DNA of 33,411 bases from an uncultured Lachnospiraceae bacterium (lineage in GTDB: Bacteria; Bacillota; Clostridia; Lachnospirales; Lachnospiraceae), in contig CAJTVL010000044.1 of the NCBI GenBank assembly GCA_910579425.1, positions 1 to 33,411 of the forward strand, given 5' to 3'. Each line of letters begins with the position of its first letter. Positions within the stretch are counted from its first letter, which is position 1. Shown in pieces: positions 1 through 8,096 of this stretch. Under the pieces are notes generated by a model. It searched no databases. It was not told the DNA's origin and worked only from the letters and a program-made list of their open reading frames with translations. The translations under genes were made by a program, and so were the position numbers.

Positions 1-44
1 AACCGCCAACCGAGTAAGGCTGTTGTTATAATTTTACCGGGATT

Positions 45-299
45 TTAGGATATAATTAACTGCATATACTCAAATTCACTATTAATAATATTCGAATCAT
101 ACACATTATACGGAGGGGTCTTTTCCTTTATAAACGATATTATTACTTTATTTTCACTATTTAATCTTTCAAATATTACACACTTTTCAATTTTTTTGTT
201 GATATTACTTTCAGATAAAAGAAATTCCGCCAAAGTTCTTTCTAACAAATTTTCGTCAATACATTTTCTTTTAATCCTTGCATAAACACATATCCCCAT
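45..299 (-). CDS. small hypothetical protein, immunity-like context
   Basis: I do not recognise this 84-aa protein. It has no signal peptide or membrane segment and is rich in Asn, Ile, Lys and Glu, like its neighbours. The start is supported by an AAGGGGAAG ribosome binding site just upstream of the ATG. It is the last gene of an AT-rich minus-strand run of small proteins, one of which resembles Imm63, so a role as an immunity protein or a remnant of one is inferred from context only. It ends abruptly after QLIIS and may be C-terminally truncated. Confidence 0.5.
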   Translation of the reverse strand: MGICVYARIKRKCIDENLLERTLAEFLLSESNINKKIEKCVIFERLNSENKVIISFIKEKTPPYNVYDSNIINSEFEYMQLIIS

Positions 300-349
300 T
301 ATTCTTCCCCTTTATGGATATATAGAGATTACTTTCCCATCTTGAACTA

Positions 350-451
350 CTAAAACTTACTCCAATTTATTAATGGGATATTTATTGATTCTCTATTAAT
401 AAATACTTTCAAAGGAATATATTCTTCCAAACTAATAAAAATATTTTCCAT
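350..451 (-). CDS. 33-aa hypothetical micro-ORF
   Basis: A short ORF starts at ATG 451 behind a very good ribosome binding site (AAGGAG, 5-6 bases from the ATG) and stops at TAG 350-352, followed at once by a second TAG. The product begins MENIFISLEEYIP and contains no known domain. The strong ribosome binding site argues that a gene start is real here. The short length suggests either a truncated immunity-type gene or a genuine microprotein. It lies 50 bp upstream of the 84-aa gene and could be cotranscribed with it. Confidence 0.4.
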   Translation of the reverse strand: MENIFISLEEYIPLKVFINRESINIPLINWSKF

Positions 452-532
452 TATTCTCCTTTTCACCAAGCGTTAAACAGCGCACACTTTATTATTGGTA
501 ATAGCCCTGCTTGTCTTGGCGGAGCAAAAAAT

Positions 533-1108
533 CTATTCATTATCATAATAAAAAATTTCCGGCAAAACTCTAATTATAAGTTCATTGCTATTTAGTACTA
601 AATACTGAGCCAGTGTATCAATACATATATATTTTTCATAAGAAATGACCTTCTCTATCTTACTAATATCATTTGGATGAACCATTTTACAAGATTCTTT
701 CTTTCCGAAGCGTATCGTTCCATATTTATTTAAATATAGTTCTCTCAATGTATCTGGCACATAGTCAGAGCAATACCGAACTCCTCTTTCCAACTCAGGA
801 ATGACCTCTTTACTTAATACTTTCGGTGTATCATAGAAAAAATACACCAATTCCGGATTTCCATCTTCTTGTGCTTTCTTAGAATCAAGTGTCATAGCCT
901 CAAAGGAAATATATTGATATGGCGCAAAGCTTGGATTTGATGCTACAAGTTGAGCTTGGCAAAAATCAAATGTCAAATCAATTATTAATGCCTCATTATT
1001 GTTTTTGGTCACCTCCATCAGGTCTTGTTTTTTCATATGATTTAACATATTGGTCTGTGCCCACCCGTATACTGTGTTCTTAATTTGCTCATAATTGTAA
1101 TCACTCAT
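533..1108 (-). CDS. hypothetical protein, possible immunity protein
   Basis: This 191-aa soluble protein is not assigned to a named family. It has mixed alpha/beta character, with motifs such as SFAPYQYISFEAMT near residue 60, ERGVRYCSDYVPD near residue 110 and MVHPNDISK near residue 143. Its ATG follows GAAGGAGCAAAGTAAAT, a good ribosome binding site. It lies 34 bp downstream of the Imm63-like gene in the same direction, so the two are probably cotranscribed. Size, composition and company fit an immunity protein of a polymorphic toxin system, but no toxin gene is visible. That function is inference. Confidence 0.6.
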   Translation of the reverse strand: MSDYNYEQIKNTVYGWAQTNMLNHMKKQDLMEVTKNNNEALIIDLTFDFCQAQLVASNPSFAPYQYISFEAMTLDSKKAQEDGNPELVYFFYDTPKVLSKEVIPELERGVRYCSDYVPDTLRELYLNKYGTIRFGKKESCKMVHPNDISKIEKVISYEKYICIDTLAQYLVLNSNELIIRVLPEIFYYDNE

Positions 1109-1142
1109 ATTTACTTTGCTCCTTCTATAAAATAGCTACAAG

Positions 1143-1556
1143 TTATATGTCATTATACGGATTTTTTCTAAGAATTTCTTCTATTTCTTCATCTTTTCTT
1201 TTTTCAAAATCTTTTCCAAATAAAGAAAAAATCTCTTTCTCTTTTGTAAAAAAGGCTCGGCGAAAATCCTTTCCCTTTTCTCTATTACATATTGCATAGT
1301 TCAATATAATATTAAAAGAGAAAATCTGCACCGCGTTCCATAAAACTTCTCTTTTTTCCTCTGTTACGATATCGCTCCTTATTTTCCCTTTCTCAGTAAA
1401 AAGAATATGATATTTACTGTTTTGATTAAATATATAGGTTCCTTCTACACTACTATCTGTTCCTTCGGTAAAGAATAAATTGCCGCAAGTAGCATCTCCT
1501 AGTCTCGTTTGAATTTCATTATATACATAATTTCTTAATTCTTCTGTTGATAACAT
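1143..1556 (-). CDS. Imm63-like immunity protein
   Basis: This 137-aa protein resembles, from memory, the Imm63 family predicted to neutralise polymorphic-toxin effectors. The shared pattern is a YHILFTEKGK strand motif (family form YxxVxxERG), an aromatic/hydrophobic stretch leading to NYAICNREKGKDFRR (family form YEL..R....DFRR), and a C-terminal Glu-rich helix ending in ILRKNPYND (family form ILxxHPFDD). The length fits a single-domain immunity protein. The ATG is preceded by AAGGAGAGGGTGTAAG. A cognate toxin would be expected upstream, at higher coordinates, but only gene fragments remain there, so this is an orphan. Family assignment is fairly good; the target toxin is unknown. Confidence 0.65.
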   Translation of the reverse strand: MLSTEELRNYVYNEIQTRLGDATCGNLFFTEGTDSSVEGTYIFNQNSKYHILFTEKGKIRSDIVTEEKREVLWNAVQIFSFNIILNYAICNREKGKDFRRAFFTKEKEIFSLFGKDFEKRKDEEIEEILRKNPYNDI

Positions 1557-1570
1557 CTTACACCCTCTCC

Positions 1571-1738
1571 TTACTTAGAAAATCCCTCTCTAATCAACAA
1601 CATTGCCAACTGGTACGGGGCGAACTGAATACTCTGGAATATAATGCTACTTGCCCTTCTCGTACTATGTGATCTCTGTGAATAATATAAAACTTTGTCA
1701 TGATGCGGATTATACAGAATCGTGTCTAATGACTTTGC
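1571..1738 (-). pseudogene. C-terminal fragment of a lost gene
   Basis: The minus strand is open for 55 codons from a TAG at 1739-1741 to a TAA at 1571-1573, with no start codon near its beginning. The reading (LDTILYNPHHDKVLYYSQ, ending QLAMLLIREGFSK) looks like a real protein C-terminus. It contains FAPYQ, also present in the 191-aa neighbour, though five residues prove nothing. Its stop overlaps the leader of the Imm63-like gene. I infer the tail of a gene whose 5' part was deleted. Confidence 0.45.
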
Positions 1739-1895
1739 CTATTGTTTTTGCATATGTATCAACCGTTAATATCATTGAAAATTAACAACTATCCTTAATA
1801 GAGTATATAAATTTTGCCTCACCTTCTTCTCCAATAGATATCGGCTCGTTTCCAAAGAAATCCAGCATATCCAAATCATCAAATTTAATAAACAT
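1710..1895 (-). pseudogene. truncated immunity-type gene with in-frame stop
   Basis: ATG 1895 opens MFIKFDDLDMLDFFGNEP and reads 37 codons to TAA 1782-1784. The same frame continues beyond the stop with protein-like sequence (SMILTVDTYAKTIGKV) until a second stop at 1710-1712. The start has a ribosome binding site (TAGGAGGACAGGGTA). Intact relatives would be expected to continue through the position of the first stop. With the neighbouring fragment, this indicates decay of at least two small genes in the array. Function is unknown; immunity-like is inferred from context. Confidence 0.45.
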
Positions 1896-2049
1896 TACCC
1901 TGTCCTCCTACTTCGGCATTACTGTGATTACCTTACCAATATCATTTTACTATAACAGTAACATCCATTCCATATCTCTCCCTGCTATATACGAATTTTA
2001 GATGCACCGAAGAATGATTAACCGGGACTCCACCGCCGGAAGCAAATGG

Positions 2050-2078
2050 AAAAGCGCAGGTTTTATCCCGCGCTTTTT
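2050..2078 (-). terminator. bidirectional rho-independent terminator
   Basis: AAAAGCGC and GCGCTTTT form a stem about 50 bp downstream of the XRE gene, with T-rich tails on both strands. It would end the long minus-strand transcript that includes the ABC transporters and separate it from the AT-rich immunity cluster. Confidence 0.6.
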
Positions 2079-2128
2079 GCTTATCTTTCATTTTTTTAAT
2101 AATCCAATCGTCCAGACAGCATAACGAG

Positions 2129-2371
2129 TCAATTTAATGTTACAGATAAATTTTTTCCAAGAGATTCAGCCACTTTCGCAAGGAAATCCAAACTGAGGTT
2201 ATAATTCCCGCTTTCAAGCCGTGAAATATTACTCTTTTGTGTCCCTACTCTCTTCGCAAGTTCCGATTGCGTCATATTTTGCTCTTTCCTCGCCCTTATA
2301 ATCTGTTCAATTGCTTCATATCTGGCTCCCTCTTTTGTCAAAATGTTATCATATAAGATAATTTTTATCAA
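2129..2371 (-). CDS. XRE-family helix-turn-helix regulator (HigA-like)
   Basis: This is a small Cro/C1-type DNA-binding protein of about 80 aa. The HTH lies roughly at residues 25-75, with the hallmark pattern MTQSELAKRVGTQKSNISRL followed by ESGNYNLSLDFLAKVAESLG. This pattern is typical of HigA-type antitoxins and other small XRE regulators. The C-terminus LSVTLN is also antitoxin-like. The start is uncertain: the only upstream in-frame start is TTG 2371, which lacks a ribosome binding site and overlaps a plausible promoter, and an internal TTG (ILTKEG) is the alternative. No HigB/RelE toxin is adjacent. The gene is 12 bp downstream of the second ABC gene, so it may be read both from the operon and from its own promoter. 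Confidence 0.75.
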   Translation of the reverse strand: MIKIILYDNILTKEGARYEAIEQIIRARKEQNMTQSELAKRVGTQKSNISRLESGNYNLSLDFLAKVAESLGKNLSVTLN

Positions 2372-2375
2372 TCAA
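2348..2375 (-). promoter_or_regulatory. possible promoter for the XRE gene
   Basis: On the minus strand, TTGATT (2370-2375) and TATGAT (2348-2353) are separated by 16 bp. If used, the XRE gene must start downstream of TTG 2371, which would shorten the protein at its N-terminus. Confidence 0.35.
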
Positions 2376-2383
2376 GCAACAAT

Positions 2384-4219
2384 TTATCCCGCACTTTCCA
2401 CATAATACTGTGCCTGAGCGTGCCACAGCTCATAATACTTTCCGTTTACATCAGACACAAGCTGCTCATGGCTCCCCCGCTGAATGATCTCCCCATGGTC
2501 AAACACCGCAATCTCGTCACAGAAGCGGCAGGAGGAAAGACGGTGACTGATATAGATGGCCGTTTTATCCTCCACAATCTCATTGAATTTCGAGTAAATT
2601 TCATACTCCGCCACCGGGTCAAGGGCCGCCGTGGGCTCATCCAGAATGATAAAGGGCGCGTCCTTGTAAAGAGCCCTTGCAAGGGCGATCTTCTGGGCTT
2701 CGCCGCCGGAAATCTCCACCCCGTCTCCCTCATAATCCTTATAAAGATACGTGTCAAGCCCAGAGGGCAGCTTGTCAGTGCTCACCGCAAAACCCGCTTT
2801 TTCAAGGCAGCTCCCAGCCTTTTCCCTGTCATAGTCCACCCCCGCCGCCACATTCTGCCCAAGGCAGAAGGAAAAGAGCTTAAAGTCCTGAAAAACCACG
2901 GAAAAAATCCCCATGTATTCCTTATAATCGTACTTTTTGATATTGATTCCGTTGAGCAAGATCTCCCCCTCGTCAGGGTCGTATAAGCGGCAGAGCAGCT
3001 TGATCAGGGTGGTCTTGCCGCTGCCGTTTGGCCCCACCACCGCAAGGCGCTCTCCCACATGAAACCTGATATTCACGTGGCGCAGGGCGTATTCCTCGCT
3101 GCCGGGATAGCGGAAGGACACATCCCGGAACCGGATCTCATACTCATTGTCTCCGCCCTCGCAAAAGGCCCGTTTTTCCACCGGAAGCTTTCCTCTGGCC
3201 AGCACATCTTCTATATTAAGATACTCCAAAGTGGAAAGCTGCCTGTTTCCGGAAACGGAATACTCCTCCAGGGCAGTGAAGAGATCGGCCAGGGACTTGG
3301 AAAACCTGTAAATAATCCCTGCATACTTTACCACCGCTCCCATGCTCAGCAATCCTTTTGCAGCCTGGATTACCACAAACAGGTAAGAGAGGGTCTGCAA
3401 AAAGCCTGCCACGAAATGATTCCAGAAACCTGCCTGCATATTGTTGGAGACAATTTTTCGCATCCACGCCCTTTTTATCAAAAGATCGCCCTCTAATTTC
3501 TTCTCAATCAGCGCCTTTGTGCCGTAAATTCGGACATCCTTTCCCGCGTGGTAATCCTGGCCTCTCCACAGATAATAGCTGAAATAGCTCTTGTCCAGGG
3601 AGGGGTCGTCCAGCAATTGAAACAATTCCCTATTCTTTTTTGCCTGAAATCCCACATGAAACGCTACCGCAAGGCCAAACAGGACAAAAAACACTACGGC
3701 GAAAACGTTCGTGAAGACATGATATTTCCAGAACAGAGGCAGGATCAGTGCCACCGACAGGAAGGTAGAGATCAGATTATCCAAAAGCCAGGGAAGCTGC
3801 CACGCCAGGGAGTAAAACCCGGCTCCCCAGTCGTTGTCGTGCTGAATTCTTGCCCTCAGTTCATTGACCTGGGGACTGTCAAGCAACGGATAGTCCATGG
3901 AGATGGTTTTCATGCTCATCATAGTCTCATACCGCTTTCCGCACCTGCCTGTGTGAACCGTTTTCAGCTTCTTGAAATAATCCCTCAGCACGGTGAGCAC
4001 AAAGATTCCCAAAACCGCGCTCAGGGAAACGGCTAAAAGCCTTTCTATCCTTTCCCCCTCCTTAAGGCCGTCCAACACATAGCCCGAAAGAATAATGGCG
4101 ATAAAGGGCAGCGCCGCCTCGATCACAGATGCTGCCAGGCTGTGAATCAAAAGCCATCTGTCCATTTCCCAGATCAGCCTGATAGAACTGCCGATACTCT
4201 TCCATTTATGATTCTGCAT
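2384..4219 (-). CDS. ABC exporter half-transporter (permease-ATPase fusion), second subunit
   Basis: This 611-aa protein has an N-terminal exporter-type membrane domain (about residues 15-330, several hydrophobic helices) fused to an ABC ATPase. Visible motifs are Walker A GPNGSGKTT near residue 397, signature ISGGEAQK near 502, Walker B IILDEPTAALDP near 522 with the catalytic Glu, and H-loop ISHRLSS near 552. The ATG follows AAGGAGG and overlaps the end of the upstream ABC gene by 14 nt, so translation is probably coupled and the two products probably form a heterodimer. The position behind a LytTR/GHKL two-component system suggests export of, or protection against, a peptide or other amphiphile. 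The substrate cannot be read from sequence. Confidence 0.9.
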   Translation of the reverse strand: MQNHKWKSIGSSIRLIWEMDRWLLIHSLAASVIEAALPFIAIILSGYVLDGLKEGERIERLLAVSLSAVLGIFVLTVLRDYFKKLKTVHTGRCGKRYETMMSMKTISMDYPLLDSPQVNELRARIQHDNDWGAGFYSLAWQLPWLLDNLISTFLSVALILPLFWKYHVFTNVFAVVFFVLFGLAVAFHVGFQAKKNRELFQLLDDPSLDKSYFSYYLWRGQDYHAGKDVRIYGTKALIEKKLEGDLLIKRAWMRKIVSNNMQAGFWNHFVAGFLQTLSYLFVVIQAAKGLLSMGAVVKYAGIIYRFSKSLADLFTALEEYSVSGNRQLSTLEYLNIEDVLARGKLPVEKRAFCEGGDNEYEIRFRDVSFRYPGSEEYALRHVNIRFHVGERLAVVGPNGSGKTTLIKLLCRLYDPDEGEILLNGINIKKYDYKEYMGIFSVVFQDFKLFSFCLGQNVAAGVDYDREKAGSCLEKAGFAVSTDKLPSGLDTYLYKDYEGDGVEISGGEAQKIALARALYKDAPFIILDEPTAALDPVAEYEIYSKFNEIVEDKTAIYISHRLSSCRFCDEIAVFDHGEIIQRGSHEQLVSDVNGKYYELWHAQAQYYVESAG

Positions 4220-6017
4220 CTTCCATCTCCTCCTTCCCGTCCCGATAATATTTGCTCTGCAAAAGGAACATTTCCCGATAGGCTCCGTCCTTTTTCATCA
4301 GCTCCTCATGGGTGCCCTCCTCTGCGATTCTTCCGCCGCTTAAAAAGCAGATCCGGTCGCAAAACCGGGTGGAGGCCAGCCGGTGGGAAATGTAAATTGC
4401 GGTTTTGTCCGATGCCATCTCCTGAAACTGCTCATAGGTGCGGCTCTCCGCGATCGGATCCAGGGCCGCCGTGGGCTCGTCCAGAATCAGAATCGGCGCG
4501 TCCTTGTAAAGCGCCCTTGCCATCAGCAGCTTTTGCTGTTCGCCCCCTGATAAAACGATCCCCTCTTCGATCTCCCTTGTCATGGGCGTGTCCATCCCGG
4601 CCTCGCAGGAGGATATTTTTTCCCAAAGGCCTACTTTCCTTAAGCAGTTTTCGGCTCTGGCCCTGTCCGTCTTTTCCTGCTCCCGCATGGAAACACTCTC
4701 CAAAACGCTGAAAGGCGGAATATAAATATCCTGAAAAACAGCGGAAAACAATCGGAGCAGATCCTTTTTCCGAAAATTGCCAATGTCCTCCCCGCCGATT
4801 AGTATCTGTCCCGAGTCAGGCCGATAGAAGCCGCACAGGAGCTTGATCATGGTGGTCTTGCCCGCGCCGTTCACGCCCACCAGCGCAATCTTTTCCCCCG
4901 GACTGATCTTCATGGAAAAATGCTCCAGCACCTTCCCGGCGTCCGCCTGATAGGAAAAGCACACGTCCTGAAATTCGATGGAATATTCTTTAAGCTCTGA
5001 GAGTTCTCTGGGATTTTCCGGCTCCGGCTCGTCGGTCTGATCCAGGAAAGCGCGCATGGTGTTCATCTGCAGGTTCGCGCCGTTTAACTCGTTTAAAGAG
5101 TTTACAATACTGCCCACGAAGCCGGAAAAGGCTGTGATCGCACCAAAATACAGGGTAAAATCAGGAATCGTAATGCGCCCGGATGCCACCCCATAGATCA
5201 GATAGGTATAGGCAATCCCATCCTGCAGCATAAGCACAAAAGCGCCCACCACACCGGAGGCAAAGTACCTGTTCTGAATCTGGTTCACCAGCCTGGCGCT
5301 CTGGTCAATCAGGCTGTCCCTCAAATCCATAAACCAGCCCTTCGTACCATACAGCCGCATGTCCTTGCCATACTTTACATCGCTTCCCGCCTGGCTTAAA
5401 TACCCCAGCTTTTTGTCATACTCCGCCGTCTCGTCCCGGCGGCTGTGCTCATAGCCCTGAGCCCGGCGCGTGGCAAACAGGCTGATCAGGGACAAGGCGA
5501 TGAGAGCCAGAATCATAAGCGGACTTAAGGCCGACACGATACCCGAGTAAATGACGAAGCAAAGGGCGCTGACCACAATGTCGATGGTTGACACCAGCAT
5601 CACTGAAGTGCCCGACCAGTCTCCGGCCTGAAGCGTGGACATTGCCTTCTGGTATTTCGCCTGCCCCTCCTTGCTCTCCACATTCTTGTAGTCGCAGCTT
5701 AAGGACTGAAAAACCAGCTCTGTCTGATAATAACGCCTCATGTCATTGTACATCATGTACTTTCCTTCCCCTGCCATCCCCGAAAGAGCCATGGAAAGCG
5801 CCATGACCAGGCCAAACGCCCCCAAAAGCAGACCGATCCTCCCGCTGTCCGCCCCTTCCAGCACCAGTTCCAGCGCAAGCTTGGGAAGATAGATGCCAAA
5901 CACCGGAAAGACCACGGAAAGGATCATTTGCAGGAAAATCAAAAGAAGCAAAAACGGATACTCTTTTTTAATATCTTTCAATAAAAACAATACATTCTGG
6001 AAAACATTGTATTTCAC
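4206..6017 (-). CDS. ABC exporter half-transporter (permease-ATPase fusion), first subunit
   Basis: This 603-aa protein has an N-terminal transmembrane exporter domain (residues about 15-320) and a C-terminal ABC ATPase with Walker A GVNGAGKTT near residue 377, signature LSGGEQQK near 490, Walker B ILILDEPTAALDP near 509 and H-loop ISHRLAST near 541. The start is GTG 6017, chosen because AAGGAGGGAGC lies at proper spacing. Both this subunit and its partner keep the Walker B Glu, so unlike many heterodimeric exporters neither ATP site is obviously degenerate. It lies 168 bp downstream of the kinase gene and overlaps its partner, and is probably transcribed with the regulators. The cargo is unknown. 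Confidence 0.9.
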   Translation of the reverse strand: MKYNVFQNVLFLLKDIKKEYPFLLLLIFLQMILSVVFPVFGIYLPKLALELVLEGADSGRIGLLLGAFGLVMALSMALSGMAGEGKYMMYNDMRRYYQTELVFQSLSCDYKNVESKEGQAKYQKAMSTLQAGDWSGTSVMLVSTIDIVVSALCFVIYSGIVSALSPLMILALIALSLISLFATRRAQGYEHSRRDETAEYDKKLGYLSQAGSDVKYGKDMRLYGTKGWFMDLRDSLIDQSARLVNQIQNRYFASGVVGAFVLMLQDGIAYTYLIYGVASGRITIPDFTLYFGAITAFSGFVGSIVNSLNELNGANLQMNTMRAFLDQTDEPEPENPRELSELKEYSIEFQDVCFSYQADAGKVLEHFSMKISPGEKIALVGVNGAGKTTMIKLLCGFYRPDSGQILIGGEDIGNFRKKDLLRLFSAVFQDIYIPPFSVLESVSMREQEKTDRARAENCLRKVGLWEKISSCEAGMDTPMTREIEEGIVLSGGEQQKLLMARALYKDAPILILDEPTAALDPIAESRTYEQFQEMASDKTAIYISHRLASTRFCDRICFLSGGRIAEEGTHEELMKKDGAYREMFLLQSKYYRDGKEEMEDAES

Positions 6018-6133
6018 AGATGCTCCCTCCTTTCTGCCAAGATCCTATCATACAGGAGGGGCAAAATACAAAGCATGGCACGAACTGCCTGAATTTTGAC
6101 ACGAGTGGTACCGCAAAAGGCGCTGCCTTTCCC

Positions 6134-6167
6134 TTACAAAATCATGCGTATCCCCGGAGGGGTTATG
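6134..6167 (-). repeat. 34-bp dispersed repeat, copy 1
   Basis: This 34-bp segment is repeated without gaps at 31329-31362 (6 mismatches). On the minus strand it begins CATAACCCC, has a CCCC-NCC-GGGG mini-hairpin and ends GATTTTGTAA. It lies 19 bp after the stop of the GHKL kinase gene. The second copy overlaps the stop of another minus-strand gene, so both occupy 3' ends in the same orientation. Confidence 0.6.
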
Positions 6168-6185
6168 TTGCCCTTCACCATACAG

Positions 6186-6923
6186 TCAAAACGCTTCCAG
6201 CGGCAGCATGATCTCGGTTGCAAATACGCCCTCCTCGTCCTGCCGGTTGATATAACCGTCATATTTTTTTACAATCCGATCCACCCTCATCAGCCCAAAC
6301 CCATGACCCTCACTGTTCTTGGTGGAGAGATAAGTTTTCCCCTCTTTCCTGACCTGGCCGCTCACCGAATTTGAGACCGTCACATAGAGCTGATCCTTCA
6401 ATATGCCGATGAACAGACGGATAAAACGCTCCTGCGCTTTTCCATGATCCACGTTCCTTTCAGAAGCCTGTCCGGAGCTGTTGTCAGGGTCATGCCCGGG
6501 GCTTTGAGCAACACAGGCTTCCAGGGCGTTATCCAGGAGATTCCCGATAATCACACACAAATCGATTTCCGAGATCTGCAGATCAGAGGGCACCACCGCC
6601 CTGGCATTGACATAAATGCCCTTTGACCTTACCAGCGATAATTTGGAATTTAAGATAGCGTCCACCATCACATTCCCTGTCTTTATCACCGTGTCCACGC
6701 AGGTAAGGTCTGCGTTTAAGTCCAGAAGATACTTCCTGGTCTTTTCCTCATCGTCTGCCAAGGCAAGCAGGGTCTGGATATGATTGTGGTAATCATGCCG
6801 CCAGCCCCGCATAGTCTTGTAGATATTCTGCACCTCATCGCAATGCTTTTTGATCAGATCGTTTTGATATTCCGCAATCCTGCGGTCAATCACCCTTCCG
6901 AAAAGCAAATCCATAAGCTTCAT
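6186..6923 (-). CDS. soluble GHKL histidine kinase (AgrC-like catalytic part)
   Basis: With the start at ATG 6923 the product is 245 aa. That ATG forms an ATGA overlap with the response regulator stop and sits 7 nt from a GAGGGGG ribosome binding site. The longer frame upstream lies entirely inside the regulator. The protein has a dimerisation/phosphoacceptor segment with RGWRHDYHNHIQTL (likely phosphoacceptor His43), an N-box NLLDNALEA near 128-136, and a G-box GHGFGLMRV near the C-terminus. This is the HATPase_c_5-type arrangement of AgrC/ComD-like kinases. It lacks the multi-helix membrane sensor of AgrC, leaving only a short N-terminal helix, so it must sense in the cytoplasm or through a partner such as the ABC exporter. 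Confidence 0.85.
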   Translation of the reverse strand: MKLMDLLFGRVIDRRIAEYQNDLIKKHCDEVQNIYKTMRGWRHDYHNHIQTLLALADDEEKTRKYLLDLNADLTCVDTVIKTGNVMVDAILNSKLSLVRSKGIYVNARAVVPSDLQISEIDLCVIIGNLLDNALEACVAQSPGHDPDNSSGQASERNVDHGKAQERFIRLFIGILKDQLYVTVSNSVSGQVRKEGKTYLSTKNSEGHGFGLMRVDRIVKKYDGYINRQDEEGVFATEIMLPLEAF

Positions 6924-7636
6924 TTCCATTCCCCCTCGAAATGCCTGATAAACGCCTGATTCACAGCATGATAATTGCTGCGGGAGAGAGGAACCTTTTC
7001 CCAATTGTCCAGTATAACCTCTGTTTTGGAAATACGCCTGATGCAGGCCACCTGAACCAGATAAGAACGGTGGGTACGGATGAACCCTTCCCCCAATTTC
7101 TCTGCAAGCTCCGAAAAATTCTGCCTGACCTCAAACTGCCCCCGCAAGGTATTGATCCGGCAAAAATGAGCCAAGGCCTCCGCACTCATTATTTCCCTCA
7201 CATCCAGGCGCAGAGCCTCCCCGTCCACGGTAAATATCACCGACCTGTCCGCCTTTTTCAGATTGGCCGCGGCCCTGTCCAAAACCCTGCAAAGGGCCTC
7301 CTCCTCCAAAGGCTTCAACAGATAATGCAGGGCGGACACCTCATAGCCCTGCGCCATAAAGTCCGGAAAACCGGTGACAAATACAATCTGCACCTGGTCA
7401 TTCTCCTGCCGCAGCTTCTTTGCAAGGGAAATTCCATCCATCCCCTCCATCTCAATATCCAGCAGCAGAATATCATAATCCTTATGCTCCGCATAATGAA
7501 ACAGAAAGCTCTCCGCCGAGACAAAAGTATCTATGTGCAAGACATACCGTCCCTCTGCCGCCCAGCACCTGGTCATATCCTTAATATAATTTTGGTCTGC
7601 TGTGGAATCATCGCAAATCGCGATTTTATAATTCAC
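6920..7636 (-). CDS. LytTR-family response regulator (AgrA-like)
   Basis: The product is 238 aa from GTG 7636, chosen because GGGAGG lies 8 nt upstream and MNYKIAICDD is the natural start of a receiver domain. The longer frame adds an unrelated basic tail. The receiver domain (1-120) has the acidic pair D9/D10, phosphoacceptor D60 in LLLDIEM, T88 and K108 in LLKP. The C-terminal LytTR DNA-binding domain (about 135-238) includes the typical FIRTHRSYLV motif. It is the first gene of the regulator-kinase-ABC-ABC run and probably activates that operon. No AgrB/AgrD-like peptide genes are visible nearby. A clear pair of LytTR boxes was not found upstream. Confidence 0.9.
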   Translation of the reverse strand: MNYKIAICDDSTADQNYIKDMTRCWAAEGRYVLHIDTFVSAESFLFHYAEHKDYDILLLDIEMEGMDGISLAKKLRQENDQVQIVFVTGFPDFMAQGYEVSALHYLLKPLEEEALCRVLDRAAANLKKADRSVIFTVDGEALRLDVREIMSAEALAHFCRINTLRGQFEVRQNFSELAEKLGEGFIRTHRSYLVQVACIRRISKTEVILDNWEKVPLSRSNYHAVNQAFIRHFEGEWK

Positions 7637-7795
7637 GTTCCAGCCCTCCCGGGGACATTTTTTTCTAATGGTTTGTACATAAATTTTTAACAATTATAAA
7701 GCGCTGCATATGGTATAATAAAAAACATATTGGTGTGCGCACAGGTTATACTGTTCCCAACAAAGAAATCATCCCGCCGCAGGAAGGAGCCGCCC

Positions 7796-8038
7796 ATGAA
7801 AAATAAACCCAAACAGATCGCCGCCATTATCTGTATTGTACTGCTGGTGCTTTTATATGTCGCCACACTGATTGTCTCGGTTCTGGATTTTCCCGGCTCG
7901 GACAGGCTGTTTGGGGCCTGTATCATCGCCACCATCGGACTTCCCATTTTACTGTGGATTTTTATCTGGGTGTATGGGAAATATACCCAGAAACAAACCA
8001 TTGCGGATATTTTTCCCGAGGATGAAGGGGAAAGATGA
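7796..8038 (+). CDS. small two-helix membrane protein
   Basis: This 80-aa protein starts at ATG 7796, behind AAGGAG with 6 nt spacing. A longer in-frame extension from 7730 lacks a ribosome binding site. Two hydrophobic helices (residues about 8-30 and 40-62) are followed by a charged tail ending in EDEGER. A TATAAT at 7713 and the mostly divergent gene layout suggest its own promoter. No family was recognised. It is divergent from the LytTR regulator and could be an accessory of that system, but nothing in the sequence proves it. Confidence 0.7.
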   Translation: MKNKPKQIAAIICIVLLVLLYVATLIVSVLDFPGSDRLFGACIIATIGLPILLWIFIWVYGKYTQKQTIADIFPEDEGER

Positions 8039-8096
8039 AATTTCCTGAGACTGCTTTAAGGTTTCCTGCTCAAGTTGCCATAGGTGTTTTTTCTGT

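Noticed and set aside
6018..6185. Possible AgrD-like peptide between the kinase and the ABC genes
   Set aside because: The only short ORF (MVKGNITPPGIRMIL) is a translation of the 34-bp repeat; no peptide precursor features.
6941..7690. 249-aa ORF on the plus strand opposite the LytTR regulator
   Set aside because: No ribosome binding site or domain; the minus-strand gene has full catalytic motifs.
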